Source of the DNA: Acinetobacter pittii | GTDB lineage: Bacteria; Pseudomonadota; Gammaproteobacteria; Pseudomonadales; Moraxellaceae | NCBI RefSeq assembly: GCF_034067285.1 | Contig: NZ_CP139286.1 | Coordinates: 372,001 to 436,000, forward strand | Reading direction: 5' to 3' | Length of the DNA: 64,000 nt | Part shown: positions 10,722-20,850 of the stretch, piece by piece | Numbering within the stretch: the first letter of the stretch is position 1 | Layout: every line of letters starts with the position of its first letter | Position numbers and translations under genes: made by a program | The notes under the pieces: generated by a model | What the model was told of the DNA's origin: nothing | Databases searched by the model: none | Seen by the model: the letters and a program-made list of their open reading frames with translations, nothing else

Positions 10722-11588
10722 TCATAAACAAAATTCAGACTTAATTAATTCTATAAACATATCTCGAGCTTTATGGTTACTCACATTTTTGTGCCAGAAA
10801 AAGTGATTTTGCATAAAGGACAGATATTCAAACTTATAACTTTGAATATGGGCTAAATTTTTATATTGCTCATAAATACTCTTAGGCACCAAAGCCACAC
10901 CAGAACCTGCACTTACGCAACCAATAATGGTGGCATAGCTGGTAATGCTAGTGATGGGAAGAGAAATATTCTTAAGTTTAAGCCATTCTTCAAGGGCTGC
11001 ACGGTAAGGACAGCCTTCAGTCCACATGAAGATTTCTTTGCCAATCAGGTCTTCTTGGCAATTAATTTCGCCCAAAGAGTGAGATGCAATTAAGACCATG
11101 TCTTCTTGGTAAATGCTGAGTTTATTAAGCATTGGAAAATCAATATTACCCGCGACAATCGCACCATCAAGTTTATGCTGAGAAATATCGAGTAATAGCT
11201 GTTTCCATGTGCCAGTAATAATTTGAATGGAAACTTCTGGAAAACGTTGATGGTATTTCGCTAGCAAATTAGGTAGGCGAGTCGTAGCAGAAGATTCAAT
11301 AGCGCCAATTTTTAATGGACCAGAAGGAGGAGCATCTGGATGAATGCTTCGTTTTGCTTCATCACACAGCGCTAAAATTTTATGGCAATAATCGAGAAAG
11401 ATTTCTCCAGATGGTGTGAGTTTTAAACTTTTCCCTTCTCGGTAAAACAACGGTGCACCCAGTTCTTCTTCGAGTTGTTTAATCCGTGTTGTGATGTTGG
11501 ATGGTACGCAATGCAGTTGCATTGATGCCTTAGCCATTGTTCCGCATTCAACCACAGTTTGGAACATTTTTAACTGAGCGATATCCAT
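10722..11588 (-). CDS. LysR-family transcriptional regulator
   Basis: 288 residues. The N-terminal winged helix-turn-helix (DIAQLKMFQTVVECGTMAK onward, with RIKQLEEELGAPLFYREGK) is followed from about residue 90 by a substrate-binding-like effector domain. It is divergent from the EamA transporter gene 108 bases away, the usual arrangement for a LysR regulator controlling its neighbour. The effector is unknown; the pair probably senses and exports a metabolite such as an amino acid. A candidate operator overlaps the region in front of its start. Confidence 0.93.
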   Translation of the reverse strand: MDIAQLKMFQTVVECGTMAKASMQLHCVPSNITTRIKQLEEELGAPLFYREGKSLKLTPSGEIFLDYCHKILALCDEAKRSIHPDAPPSGPLKIGAIESSATTRLPNLLAKYHQRFPEVSIQIITGTWKQLLLDISQHKLDGAIVAGNIDFPMLNKLSIYQEDMVLIASHSLGEINCQEDLIGKEIFMWTEGCPYRAALEEWLKLKNISLPITSITSYATIIGCVSAGSGVALVPKSIYEQYKNLAHIQSYKFEYLSFMQNHFFWHKNVSNHKARDMFIELIKSEFCL

Positions 11589-11596
11589 GTTTTATC

Positions 11597-11613
11597 ATTC
11601 ACTTTTAATGAAT
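11597..11613. promoter_or_regulatory. Candidate LysR operator
   Basis: ATTCA and TGAAT flank seven bases (CTTTTAA), a dyad of the T-N11-A form typical of LysR-type regulators. It lies nine bases upstream of the regulator start and 84 bases before the divergent transporter gene, fitting autorepression. Assigned by eye. Confidence 0.4.
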
Positions 11614-11696
11614 ATTTAGCTCAATATAAGTTAATTTTATTCAACTATCCATGCGCATATGATGAAAGTGTTCCATTCCACTAGTGCAGATTTAAC

Positions 11697-12599
11697 ATGG
11701 CAATTTCTCTTGCTGCCGAAACCCAGCCTCCAGCTTTTAAGCTCTATTTATGTATTGCTGTAACCGTTTTTTGTTGGGGCTATTCACCTATTGGTGTACA
11801 TAGTGCCTTGCATTCATATACACCGCAGCATATTGCCTTGCTCCGTTTTTTGATTGCATCTTTTTTTTTACTACTTTTGGTCATAAAAAAAGGCATTCAG
11901 CCTTTAAATTGGAAGGATGTTCCTGCTCTTGCTGTATTAGGATTTTTCTCTGTAACGCTACATCATTTGCTCATAAATACAGGGCAGCAATATGTGACTG
12001 CGGTTGCATCCAGCATCTTAAGCCAATCTATTCCTTTATTTACTTTTATTATTTCAGTTTTAGTTTTTAAAGAAAAAATCAGTTTTAAACAGTGGTTATG
12101 TATTTTATTGGGACTTGGCGGCGCCGTGTTAGTGGTTAGTGGAGATCATGGTTTTGGTGTACCGAGTCCTTATAGTTTATTGATTGTTTTAGCCGCAATT
12201 GCATGGGGGCTGTACTTTAATTTATATAAAAAATTTGCCTTAAATTATGATGCATTGAGCATGATGTGCTACATCATTTGGTTCGGGACCATTCCTTTAC
12301 TATTTTATAGTGCTCATTTGCCTAGTGAAATTTTACATGCTACTTGGCAAGCCAATATGTCGGTTGTTTTATTGGGTATTTTTCCAAGTGCGATGGCTTA
12401 TGTACTGTGGGGATATGTACTTAAAAATATGCCATTAACGATTGCATCGAATTTTTTATATTGCTCACCGATTGTCGCGATGAGTTTAGCAGTGCTTTTC
12501 TTAAATGAAAAACCATCAATGATGGTGTTACTAGGTGGAGTAATTATTGTGGGGAGTCTGGTGTGGATGAATTGGGGTAATAGGCGCCCTATCGAATAA
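11697..12599 (+). CDS. EamA/DMT-family transporter
   Basis: 300 residues, almost entirely hydrophobic, with about ten membrane segments in two EamA repeats. The first begins LYLCIAVTVFCWGYSPIGVHS and the second at about residue 160 (SLLIVLAAIAWGLYFNLYKK). Such proteins export amino acids, nucleosides or other small metabolites across the inner membrane; the substrate cannot be read from sequence. No clear ribosome binding site precedes the ATG. The divergent LysR gene is the likely regulator. Confidence 0.9.
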   Translation: MAISLAAETQPPAFKLYLCIAVTVFCWGYSPIGVHSALHSYTPQHIALLRFLIASFFLLLLVIKKGIQPLNWKDVPALAVLGFFSVTLHHLLINTGQQYVTAVASSILSQSIPLFTFIISVLVFKEKISFKQWLCILLGLGGAVLVVSGDHGFGVPSPYSLLIVLAAIAWGLYFNLYKKFALNYDALSMMCYIIWFGTIPLLFYSAHLPSEILHATWQANMSVVLLGIFPSAMAYVLWGYVLKNMPLTIASNFLYCSPIVAMSLAVLFLNEKPSMMVLLGGVIIVGSLVWMNWGNRRPIE

Positions 12600-12671
12600 G
12601 CTATAGATCATTCAACGATCTTTAGATTGATACTATCAATAGAAGAAATTAAAGTGTTTGTTTAATTTAAA

Positions 12672-12704
12672 AAATAAAGGGATCTATAAAAGATCCCTTT
12701 ATTT
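12672..12704. terminator. Convergent terminator between transporter gene and glyS
   Basis: Perfect 14-base inverted repeat at 12672-12685 and 12691-12704 with core AAAGGGATCT/AGATCCCTTT. It can end the EamA transcript (+) and the glyQS transcript (-). Confidence 0.85.
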
Positions 12705-12717
12705 AGTAATGAGCTAA

Positions 12718-14787
12718 TTAGCCCTGCAATACACTCACATCAGCCACAGCAGTAAACAAGTTACGCAACTGAGCCAATAAACGTAAACGGTTTGCTTTCA
12801 GGTCAGCATCATCCGCCATAACCATTACGCCATCAAAGAATGCATCAATCGGCGCACGAAGTGCTGCAAGCTTAGAAAGGGCAGCAGTGTAGTCTTTTGC
12901 TGCAAGTAGTGGTTCAACCACAGGTGTCACTGCTTGAAGCTCAGCAAATAATGCTTTCTCAGCATCTTCAACCAAGTTCGCTTCAACGACAGAACCTTCT
13001 GGTGCCGCTTCTTTTGCAAGAATATTAGCAACACGCTTGTTTGCAGCAGCAAGTGCAGCCGCTTCAGGTAATGTGCGGAAGTGGTTAACTGCATTTACAC
13101 GCTTGTCAAAATCAAGTGGAGATTTTGGTGCAAGTGCTTGAACTGCTTGAAGTACGTCAACAGCAACGCCTTGGTCTTCATACTTGGCACGGTAACGACC
13201 TTCCAAGAACGCAACAGCATCAGCGCGAGTTTTGTCGTGGTCTTTAACGATATCGCCATAACCTTGAAGTGCAAGATTCACTAACTCTTCAATAGTTACA
13301 TTTAATTCATTTTCAATGATTAAACGTAAGATACCAATTGCTGAACGACGAAGAGCGAATGGGTCTTTAGAACCTGTTGGCGCTTGTCCAATACCGAAAA
13401 TACCAACTAACGTATCTAAACGGTCAGCGAGAGCAATGGTTGTACCTGTTTTGGTTTTTGGTAAAACATCACCAGCAAATTTTGGTAAATATTGTTCACC
13501 TAAAGCTTCTGAAACTTCAGTGTTTTCACCTTCAATACGTGCGTAGTAAGTACCCGCAATACCTTGAAGTTCTGGGAACTCACCAACAAGCTCAGAGGTT
13601 AAGTCGCATTTAGCAAGTAATGCAGCTTTTTCAGCATCGACTGGGTTTGCACCAGTAATTGAAGATAATGCAACTGCAAGTTTTGCAATACGTGTTGATT
13701 TATCCCAAAGCGTACCGAGTTGTGCTTGGAATACCATGTTTGCTAGTTTTTCTTTACGAGATGCAAGTGGTTGTTTTTGATCTTGTAAGAAGAAGAACTC
13801 AGCATCAGACAAACGAGGGCGAACAACTTTTTCGTTACCTTCAATAATTTGAGTCGGATCTTTAGACTCAATATTTGAAACAGTAATAAAGTAAGGCTGT
13901 AATTTACCTTCCGCGTTGATCAAACAGAAATACTTCTGGTTGTCTTGCATTGTTGTAATAAGAGCTTCTTGAGGAACAGCAAGGAAGCGCTCTTCAAAGT
14001 TTGCACGTAAAGCCACAGGCCATTCAACCAGACTTGTTACTTCGTCAAGTAAGTCCGCTGGAACAATCGCAGTTGCATTTACTTCATCAGCTAACTTTTT
14101 CACTTGTTCTTGAATGGTCGCCTGACGCTTTTCAAAGTTAGCAACGACGTAAGCTTTTTCTAAAGCAGCTAAGTAGTCATTTGCATGCGCTAACGTCACA
14201 GCTTCAGGTGCATGGAAGCGGTGACCATAAGTCACATTGCCAGCTTTATGATCTTGAATAGTTGCGTCAACAATTTGGTCGTCTTTGAGCAAAAGAACCC
14301 ATTTCACTGGACGTACAAATTCGGTACGGCTTGCAGCAGAACGCATACGCTTAGCAATTGGTAAATTGTCTAACGCAGTTTGTAAAATTTGTGGAAGTAA
14401 AGCGTCAAGGCTTTGACCTTTCACATCTTTTAAATAGCAAACTTTTTCGACTTTACCTGCTTGGAAAGTAGAAAGCTGATCAACTGTAATCCCTTGACCA
14501 CGCATAAAGCCTTCGAGTGCTTTAGTCGGTTTGCCTTCTGCATCGTAAGCCGCTTGAACAGCAGGGCCGTCAAAACGTTTTTGTGTGTCAGCTTGAGCAG
14601 CATCGATATCTACAATTTTAAGTGCTAAACGACGTGGCGCTGCATAAGCTTCAATTGATGCGAAGTTTAAGCCCGCATCTTTTAAGCCTTTTACCGTTTC
14701 TGCCTGTAAAGCATCACGTAACGTTTTTAAGCTTTTTGGTGGAAGCTCTTCACAGCCAAGTTCGAATAAAACAGTATGTTTGCTCAT
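12718..14787 (-). CDS. glyS: Glycyl-tRNA synthetase beta subunit
   Basis: 689 residues, full length for the beta chain of the alpha2-beta2 bacterial glycyl-tRNA synthetase. It starts [19 protein letters not shown], the family signature; [17 protein letters not shown] lies near residue 465. This chain recognises tRNA-Gly while the alpha chain makes the glycyl-adenylate. Its ATG overlaps the glyQ stop by one base (TAATG), so translation is coupled and the chains are made together. Confidence 0.97.
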   Translation of the reverse strand: MSKHTVLFELGCEELPPKSLKTLRDALQAETVKGLKDAGLNFASIEAYAAPRRLALKIVDIDAAQADTQKRFDGPAVQAAYDAEGKPTKALEGFMRGQGITVDQLSTFQAGKVEKVCYLKDVKGQSLDALLPQILQTALDNLPIAKRMRSAASRTEFVRPVKWVLLLKDDQIVDATIQDHKAGNVTYGHRFHAPEAVTLAHANDYLAALEKAYVVANFEKRQATIQEQVKKLADEVNATAIVPADLLDEVTSLVEWPVALRANFEERFLAVPQEALITTMQDNQKYFCLINAEGKLQPYFITVSNIESKDPTQIIEGNEKVVRPRLSDAEFFFLQDQKQPLASRKEKLANMVFQAQLGTLWDKSTRIAKLAVALSSITGANPVDAEKAALLAKCDLTSELVGEFPELQGIAGTYYARIEGENTEVSEALGEQYLPKFAGDVLPKTKTGTTIALADRLDTLVGIFGIGQAPTGSKDPFALRRSAIGILRLIIENELNVTIEELVNLALQGYGDIVKDHDKTRADAVAFLEGRYRAKYEDQGVAVDVLQAVQALAPKSPLDFDKRVNAVNHFRTLPEAAALAAANKRVANILAKEAAPEGSVVEANLVEDAEKALFAELQAVTPVVEPLLAAKDYTAALSKLAALRAPIDAFFDGVMVMADDADLKANRLRLLAQLRNLFTAVADVSVLQG

Positions 14788-15764
14788 TAGTTTTTCTCCG
14801 CCTTTACTGCTTCACTTTCAGCTTGTGCTTTTAACTGTGCCAATACTTCATCACGTAAATGTGGTTCTGCCATTGGGAAGCCAAGTTCTGCACGCGCTTG
14901 TACATAACTTTGTGCAATAGCACGCGCTAAAGTACGTACACGTAAAATGTAACGTTGACGCTCAGTCACAGAAATTGCGCCACGTGCATCAAGCAAGTTA
15001 AAGGTATGAGACGCTTTAACAACTTGCTCATAAGCAGGAAGAGAAAGTTTTGCTTCGATTAAACGGTTTGCTTCTGATTCGTAAAAATCAAATAGTTCAA
15101 ATAGTTTTTCAACTGGAGCGTATTCAAAGTTATAAGTCGATTGCTCAACTTCATTTTGATGGAATACGTCGCCGTAAGTTACAGTACCAAATTGGCCTTT
15201 GGTCCAAACTAGGTCATATACCGAGTCAACACCTTGAAGGTACATTGCAAGACGTTCTAAACCGTAAGTGATTTCACCTGTTACTGGGTAACATTCAACA
15301 CCACCGACTTGCTGGAAGTAAGTGAACTGAGTTACTTCCATACCATTAAGCCAAACTTCCCAACCTAAGCCCCACGCACCAAGAGTTGGAGATTCCCAGT
15401 TGTCTTCTACGAAACGGATGTCGTGAGTAAGCGTATCAATCCCGATTGCTTTTAAAGAATCGAGATAAAGCTGTTGGATATTGTCTGGGTTTGGCTTAAG
15501 TACCACTTGGAACTGGTAGTAATGTTGCAAACGGTTCGGGTTTTCACCATAGCGGCCATCTTTTGGACGACGTGAAGGTTGAACGTATGCCGCGTTCCAA
15601 GTCTCAGGCCCTAAAGCACGTAAGAATGTTGCGGTGTGGAATGTTCCAGCGCCCATTTCCATGTCGTAAGGTTGTAGTACGACGCAGCCTTGTTCGGCCC
15701 AATAGTTTTGTAGGGCAAGAATTAAGCCCTGAAATGTATCAATGTGCGAGATGGCGCGACTCAT
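14787..15764 (-). CDS. glyQ: Glycyl-tRNA synthetase alpha subunit
   Basis: 325 residues, class II aminoacyl-tRNA synthetase catalytic chain. Recognisable segments are [35 protein letters not shown] and the motif-2-like [19 protein letters not shown]. It activates glycine with ATP and works only with GlyS. It is first in a two-gene operon. I looked for a leader peptide or glycine riboswitch in the 370 bases upstream and saw neither. Confidence 0.97.
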   Translation of the reverse strand: MSRAISHIDTFQGLILALQNYWAEQGCVVLQPYDMEMGAGTFHTATFLRALGPETWNAAYVQPSRRPKDGRYGENPNRLQHYYQFQVVLKPNPDNIQQLYLDSLKAIGIDTLTHDIRFVEDNWESPTLGAWGLGWEVWLNGMEVTQFTYFQQVGGVECYPVTGEITYGLERLAMYLQGVDSVYDLVWTKGQFGTVTYGDVFHQNEVEQSTYNFEYAPVEKLFELFDFYESEANRLIEAKLSLPAYEQVVKASHTFNLLDARGAISVTERQRYILRVRTLARAIAQSYVQARAELGFPMAEPHLRDEVLAQLKAQAESEAVKAEKN

Positions 15765-16134
15765 GTAGCATCCACGAATTTATGAGAAAAATTGCCCCTA
15801 AGTATAAGGATTTTGTGGGGGAGTGGCAAAGGCTTAATGTGGGGAAAATTACTAAGGAGATAAACGTAACTTCGATGTTTCCATAAAGCTATTGAGTAGA
15901 TTGTTCGCTTCATCATTTTAATGTTAGGATAAGTAACTTAATCTTTTTATTGTTACGAAAAAAATCGCGAAAAATCGACTTAAGTTTTATTTCTTCTTTT
16001 ATATAGAAAATACTCAGTCGACATATATCCCAATCTTTAAGATTCGGTCAGCGTTCATCAGGGCTTGAGTGGTTATCAAGCATCGTTAACAGGTTTTCAC
16101 ATTTACTGTGCCTGATTTTTCGATAGGACGCTTT
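15765..16134. other. Divergent promoter region of glyQS and the TetA-like gene
   Basis: 370 bases without a credible gene; the frame across 15563-15886 is a shadow of glyQ. It must carry divergent promoters. It holds the perfect dyad AATCTT-T-AAGATT (16032-16044) and a small repeat CTTGA/TCAAG at 16064-16080, both within 105 bases of the efflux gene start. No regulator gene adjoins. Confidence 0.5.
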
Positions 16135-17319
16135 ATGAATCGATCTCTATTTATTATTTTTGCAATCATTGTTCTCGATGCTATAGGTATCGGCCTTATT
16201 TTTCCAATTCTTCCATCATTGCTGCAAGATATGACTCATAGTAGCCATATTGCTGTATATATGGGGGTATTGGCGAGTCTCTATGCCGCCATGCAATTTA
16301 TCTTTTCTCCCATATTAGGCGCTTTAAGTGATCGATATGGACGTAGGTCGATCTTACTTATTTCACTTGCGGGTTCAGCAATCAATTACATATTTTTAAC
16401 TTTTTCACATAGTCTAATTTTCCTATTAATAGGTCGTATTATTGCTGGAATCACCAGCGCCAATATGGCAGTTGCAAGTGCTTATATTGTCGACTTTTCT
16501 TCAAAAAATAACCGTGCGAAATACTTTGGTTTAATCAATGCTATGTTTGGTGCAGGTTTTATTATTGGCCCTGTGCTAGGTGGGTTATTGAGTGAATATT
16601 GGTTAAGGCTTCCTTTTTTGGTTGCAGCCATGCTAACAGGCCTTAACCTTATTTTTGCATATATTGTTTTGCCCCCATCTCAACAAGCGGTTCCAAAGAA
16701 AAAGCTATTATTTACACTAAATCCTTTCAAAATATTTACTGGTATTAGCTCAATTGGTGGTGTACTTCCATTTATTGCGATCTTTTTTATTTTTAGTGCA
16801 ATAGGAGAAGTTTATGGAGTCTGTTGGGCATTATGGGGACATGATACTTTTCATTGGAATGGTTTCTGGGTAGGACTTTCTTTAGGTGCATTTGGGTTAT
16901 GCCAAATGTTAGTTCAAATTTTTATTCCCAGTCATGCTGCAAGAATATTGGGTGATCGCAAAGCCGTGTTCGTCGGAATTACTTGCAGTTGTTTGGCTTT
17001 AGGGGTGATGGCTTTTGCTCAAAGCGGCTGGATGATTTTTGCCATTATGCCTATTTTTGCGCTAGGAAGTATGGGGACTCCCTCATTACAAGCCCTAGCC
17101 TCTCAAAAGGTTCCTGCTGAACAGCAAGGTCAGTTTCAGGGAGTGATTGCCTCTACAGTGAGCTTGGCCTCTATGGTCGCTCCTTTATTTTTCTCTGCCC
17201 TTTATTTTCAATTTCAGGAAAAATGGCCAGGTGCAATTTGGCTAAGTGTGATTGTAATTTACCTGCTTGCTTTACCAATCATTTTGTACAGCACCCGACC
17301 AGTTATACAGCAAAGATAG
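16135..17319 (+). CDS. TetA-like major facilitator efflux transporter
   Basis: The start is ATG at 16135, seven bases after AGGA; the longer frame begins with GTG at 16108. 394 residues with about twelve membrane segments. The N-terminus NRSLFIIFAIIVLDAIGIG and the loop motif LGALSDRYGRR are typical of the TCR/Tet proton-drug antiporters, the group including TetA(A)-TetA(C). Unlike mobile tet genes there is no divergent tetR, and its base composition matches the neighbours. It is probably a resident drug or metabolite exporter; tetracycline specificity is not shown. Confidence 0.85.
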   Translation: MNRSLFIIFAIIVLDAIGIGLIFPILPSLLQDMTHSSHIAVYMGVLASLYAAMQFIFSPILGALSDRYGRRSILLISLAGSAINYIFLTFSHSLIFLLIGRIIAGITSANMAVASAYIVDFSSKNNRAKYFGLINAMFGAGFIIGPVLGGLLSEYWLRLPFLVAAMLTGLNLIFAYIVLPPSQQAVPKKKLLFTLNPFKIFTGISSIGGVLPFIAIFFIFSAIGEVYGVCWALWGHDTFHWNGFWVGLSLGAFGLCQMLVQIFIPSHAARILGDRKAVFVGITCSCLALGVMAFAQSGWMIFAIMPIFALGSMGTPSLQALASQKVPAEQQGQFQGVIASTVSLASMVAPLFFSALYFQFQEKWPGAIWLSVIVIYLLALPIILYSTRPVIQQR

Positions 17320-17490
17320 AAATATGGAGTTAAGTGTTCAATATTATTTGAACGAGAGGGGCTGTGACTAAATGATTAAAAATTATTCTCATTTCAACGT
17401 CACCTCATGACGCTGAGCGTACTTCACTGGATTAAATTTACGCATGCGAAATGATATTTTTTAAACGATGCCATAAATGAGTCGTTTGAT

Positions 17491-18753
17491 ATGTCTGATC
17501 GCATTCGAGAAAAACTACAAATTCTTGCTGATGCTGCTAAATATGATGTGTCTTGTTCATCAAGTGGCAGTGACCGTAAAAATAAAGATAAAGGTCTGGG
17601 GGATGCCAGTCATTCGGGCATTTGTCATAGCTATACCGAAGATGGCCGCTGTGTATCTCTTTTAAAAATTCTATTTAGCAATATTTGTATTTTTGACTGC
17701 GCCTATTGTGTTTCACGCCGTTCTAACGACGTTCAGCGTGCGGCATTTACGGTGCAAGAGGTCGTAGACTTAACCATTAATTTTTATCGCCGTAATTATA
17801 TTGAAGGCTTGTTTTTAAGCTCAGGCATTTTTAAATCGGCCGATCATACGATGGAGCGTATGCTTCAAGTGGTGAAGAAGTTACGTCTTGAAGAAAACTT
17901 TAATGGCTATATTCACCTAAAAACGATTCCGGGAGCATCGCCTGAACTGATTCATGAGGCAGGTTTATATGCTGACCGGATGAGTATTAATTTAGAGATG
18001 CCAACCGAGGTAGGGCTAAAAACTTTTGCACCAGAAAAATCACATGAGGAAGTGCAAAAAGATTTAGGTTTGGTCCGTGACAGGCTCATTCAGCTTAAAG
18101 ATGAGCGACAAATCATTAAGCATGTGCCGAAATATGTACCGGCAGGGCAGACTACGCAAATGGTAGTGGGTGCTCATCAAGAGTCAGACCAAGATGTCTT
18201 GTTTATGGCAGACAAGCACTATAAAGAATTTAAACTTAAACGCGTCTATTTTTCGGGCTATATCCCAATTAATACTGAAAATAATTACTTGCCAGCAGTG
18301 GGTTCTGCACCGCCATTATTGCGGGAAAACCGACTTTACCAAAGTGATTGGCTGATGCGTTTTTACGGTTTTGAAGTCAATGAAATCGTCAATGAAAAAT
18401 TCCCAAACTTAGACCTTGATGTAGACCCGAAATTAAGTTGGGCTTTAAGACATCCTGAGCAGTTTCCAGTAGATTTAAATCGTGCCGATTATCAGATGAT
18501 TTTGCGTGTACCAGGCATTGGTGTGAAATCAGCGAAGAAAATTGTGCAGGCTCGCCGTTTTGGAAAAATCCATATCGATTTACTTAAAAAACTCGGCGTA
18601 GCTTATCAGCGTGCAAAATTCTTTATTCGCTGTGAAGACAGCCCAAAGTTCCAAAAAGAGTTATCTTCAAGTTTTATTCGGCAGCAGATTTTAACACAGG
18701 GTTCCTCGAAATATGTGCAGCAACTCTCGCCACAATTAAGCCTCGGGTTTTAG
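17491..18753 (+). CDS. Radical SAM protein, putative DNA modification/repair
   Basis: 420 residues. The radical SAM cluster motif CIFDCAYC gives C66, C70 and C73 (CxxxCxxC). A helix-hairpin-helix element (LNRADYQMILRVPGIGVKS, about 329-357) indicates DNA binding. The architecture matches the family catalogued as putative DNA modification/repair radical SAM protein (rSAM_link_UDG). Further cysteines at 22, 45 and 54 lie before the main motif. It starts a two-gene unit, with its stop two bases before the DUF4130 gene. The reaction is unknown; repair of a base lesion or tRNA/DNA modification is inferred from family and neighbour. Confidence 0.88.
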   Translation: MSDRIREKLQILADAAKYDVSCSSSGSDRKNKDKGLGDASHSGICHSYTEDGRCVSLLKILFSNICIFDCAYCVSRRSNDVQRAAFTVQEVVDLTINFYRRNYIEGLFLSSGIFKSADHTMERMLQVVKKLRLEENFNGYIHLKTIPGASPELIHEAGLYADRMSINLEMPTEVGLKTFAPEKSHEEVQKDLGLVRDRLIQLKDERQIIKHVPKYVPAGQTTQMVVGAHQESDQDVLFMADKHYKEFKLKRVYFSGYIPINTENNYLPAVGSAPPLLRENRLYQSDWLMRFYGFEVNEIVNEKFPNLDLDVDPKLSWALRHPEQFPVDLNRADYQMILRVPGIGVKSAKKIVQARRFGKIHIDLLKKLGVAYQRAKFFIRCEDSPKFQKELSSSFIRQQILTQGSSKYVQQLSPQLSLGF

Positions 18754-18755
18754 CC

Positions 18756-19553
18756 ATGTTTAATGATGAAGTGGCTTACTATTTTGATGGTTCAATGGTT
18801 GGGCTGCTGAGCTGTGTGTTTCGTGCATTTCAATTTAAAGAATTACAGGTCAGACTCTGTTTGAATGATGCGGCTCAACATGGCTTATTTGCCGATAAAA
18901 TTGAGGTTTCAAATAACGAGCAACATGCCGAGCGTGTTTGGTCTGCCCTGCAAAAAAAGCTTTCATCTTCTTCATTAAAACAATTCTATTTTGCCTCTTT
19001 ATCTGAATCTTTAGATGCCTATCAACATTTATTTAATTACTGTATTTATGTGTTTACTAGTCATGTTTCCATAGAAAAAGATTATTCAAATCCTAGTGTT
19101 TTAGCGATTGCACAGTGGACGAAAAAGGTCGGACGAGAGAAGCATCGAATGGAAGCTTTTATTCGGTTTAAGAAAACTAAAGATGAGCTTTTTTTAAGTT
19201 TGGTACGTCCCGATTTTAATGTTTTACCGCTTATTCAGCCCCATTTTAAACGGCGTTATCAAGATCAGCGTTGGCTGATTTATGATGAGAAACGTAAGTT
19301 CGGGCTTTATTATGATTTACGAGGAATACATGAAGTTTCACTCGAGGCTTCTGAAGTTGACCGTAATTTAAAAAATGGAATGAGTCAAAGCTTTCAGCTT
19401 GAGCTTGATGAGCAGGAAGTTTTATATGACCAGCTTTGGAAAGATTATTTTAAGAGCGTGAATATTACTGAACGCCAAAATATAAAACTCCATGTGCAAT
19501 ATTTACCTAAACGCTACTGGCGTTATTTAAATGAAAAATTGATGGAATATTGA
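18756..19553 (+). CDS. DUF4130 family protein, probable DNA metabolism partner
   Basis: 265 residues, matching the family described as a probable DNA metabolism protein linked to the radical SAM protein. Typical segments are YYFDGSMVGLLSCVFRAF at the start and RFKKTKDELFLSLVRPDFN near residue 142. In many bacteria the domain is fused to, or sits beside, a uracil-DNA-glycosylase-like domain; this copy ends without one. Two bases separate it from the preceding gene, so they are surely co-transcribed. Biochemical role unknown. Confidence 0.88.
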   Translation: MFNDEVAYYFDGSMVGLLSCVFRAFQFKELQVRLCLNDAAQHGLFADKIEVSNNEQHAERVWSALQKKLSSSSLKQFYFASLSESLDAYQHLFNYCIYVFTSHVSIEKDYSNPSVLAIAQWTKKVGREKHRMEAFIRFKKTKDELFLSLVRPDFNVLPLIQPHFKRRYQDQRWLIYDEKRKFGLYYDLRGIHEVSLEASEVDRNLKNGMSQSFQLELDEQEVLYDQLWKDYFKSVNITERQNIKLHVQYLPKRYWRYLNEKLMEY

Positions 19554-19686
19554 AGTTTTAAAATCATAAAAAAATAGTTCAGCAGGTTTTCTTATTATTC
19601 AAAGATATAATTTAAATGCATTTTATGTGGCTTTGAGCGTATACTTTTGCCCGTTATAAATGACGGCATATCCCCAAAGGTGTACT

Positions 19687-20787
19687 GTGAGTGTTATACA
19701 GCGAGAATGGTTACAGATTTTAAAGCCGAATTTTAAAGTTTTACCTTTAAAGGAACGATTACTTTGCGGTATTGGAGCGTTGTGTGGTTTAGCAATTTCT
19801 TCCTTAATTAGTTGGTATGTTCTGGGTGGAATTAATGCTTGGTACATTGCACCAATGGGTGCCTCATCTGTTCTATTGTTTGCTGTGCCGACTAGTCCCT
19901 TGGCTCAACCATGGAATGTGATTGTTGGTAATACCTTAGCTGGAATTATTGGTGTAGCCTGTGCGCAGTGGATTCCTGATTTAACTACAGCTTTTAGTGT
20001 CGCAGTAGGTTTTGCCATATTTTTAATGATGACCACCGACTCTTTACATCCGCCGAGTGGCGCAGTTGCGATTACAGCCGTACTGGGTGGAGCTGCGATT
20101 CATAAGTTAGGCTTTTATTTTGTTTTTTATCCAGTTTTACTCAATTCATTGCTTCTATTAGGTTTTGCCGTATTTTTTAACCGATTAATTGGGCGACACT
20201 ATCCAGTTACTGCACATTTGAATGAGCGTAGCAAGGACCCAACGCCTACTCAAAAGGTATCGATTCAACCAAAAGATATTGAGTACGCATTAGAGCATCA
20301 CACTGAACTTTTAGATATTAGCCAATACGACTTAGAAAAAATCATTTTAGAAGCGCAAGAGCATGCCAATGAGCGCATGGTCAATCAATATGTCTGTCAA
20401 GATATTATGAGTCGCGATGTGATTAAACTACATGAAGATGATGATATTCATCAGGCACTCGATAAGTTTAAACAAGTGAACCTAATGAGCCTGCCAGTAG
20501 TCAATGCAGAGAACCATTTGGTAGGCACTTTAGCGTTATATGAAGTCGTAGAATGGTTTAAGGGGGCAGCAGACCCAAGAAACTCTTGGCAGCACTACGT
20601 AAAACAAATTATGAGTCGTCGAGTGGTCACGGTGCTACCAACTCAACCTATTCAAGATCTTGTGCCGTACTTTGTTGAAAAGTCGTTTAACTATATTCCT
20701 GTGGTTGAAGATCGCAAACTTATAGGAATGATTAGCCGCGCAGATATGATTGCTGCGTTACAGCAACAGTTAAATCGAAAGCTATAA
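19687..20787 (+). CDS. HPP-family membrane protein with CBS domain pair
   Basis: The GTG at 19687, six bases after AAAGG, is preferred over the ATG at 19660; 366 residues. The N-terminal half has four or five membrane segments and contains the family signature DSLHPPSG. The C-terminal half, from about residue 238, carries two CBS motifs (VCQDIMSRDVI and VKQIMSRRVVTVLP), which usually bind adenine nucleotides. HPP proteins are suspected transporters, with nitrite proposed in plants; CBS pairs gate transport by energy state. Substrate here unknown. Confidence 0.88.
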   Translation: MSVIQREWLQILKPNFKVLPLKERLLCGIGALCGLAISSLISWYVLGGINAWYIAPMGASSVLLFAVPTSPLAQPWNVIVGNTLAGIIGVACAQWIPDLTTAFSVAVGFAIFLMMTTDSLHPPSGAVAITAVLGGAAIHKLGFYFVFYPVLLNSLLLLGFAVFFNRLIGRHYPVTAHLNERSKDPTPTQKVSIQPKDIEYALEHHTELLDISQYDLEKIILEAQEHANERMVNQYVCQDIMSRDVIKLHEDDDIHQALDKFKQVNLMSLPVVNAENHLVGTLALYEVVEWFKGAADPRNSWQHYVKQIMSRRVVTVLPTQPIQDLVPYFVEKSFNYIPVVEDRKLIGMISRADMIAALQQQLNRKL

Positions 20788-20804
20788 TTTTTAGAATAAA
20801 AAAA

Positions 20805-20835
20805 GCTACGGTTGATTAGGGGATGCAACCGTAGC
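20805..20835 (-). terminator. Terminator after the PspC-domain gene
   Basis: Perfect 10-base stem GCTACGGTTG (20805-20814) / CAACCGTAGC (20826-20835). On the minus strand it is followed by seven T, so it ends the PspC transcript. There is no T run on the plus side. Confidence 0.85.
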
Positions 20836-20850
20836 GACCAAAGTTATAAA

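Noticed and set aside
15563..15886. A 107-residue plus-strand frame overlapping glyQ
   Set aside because: Mostly antisense to a certain gene, with no sensible start or domain.
15765..16134. Glycine riboswitch or T-box upstream of glyQS
   Set aside because: No tandem aptamer-like segments or T-box sequence recognised.
16135..17319. Acquired tetracycline-resistance gene on a mobile element
   Set aside because: No tetR, transposase, inverted repeats or change in base composition around it.
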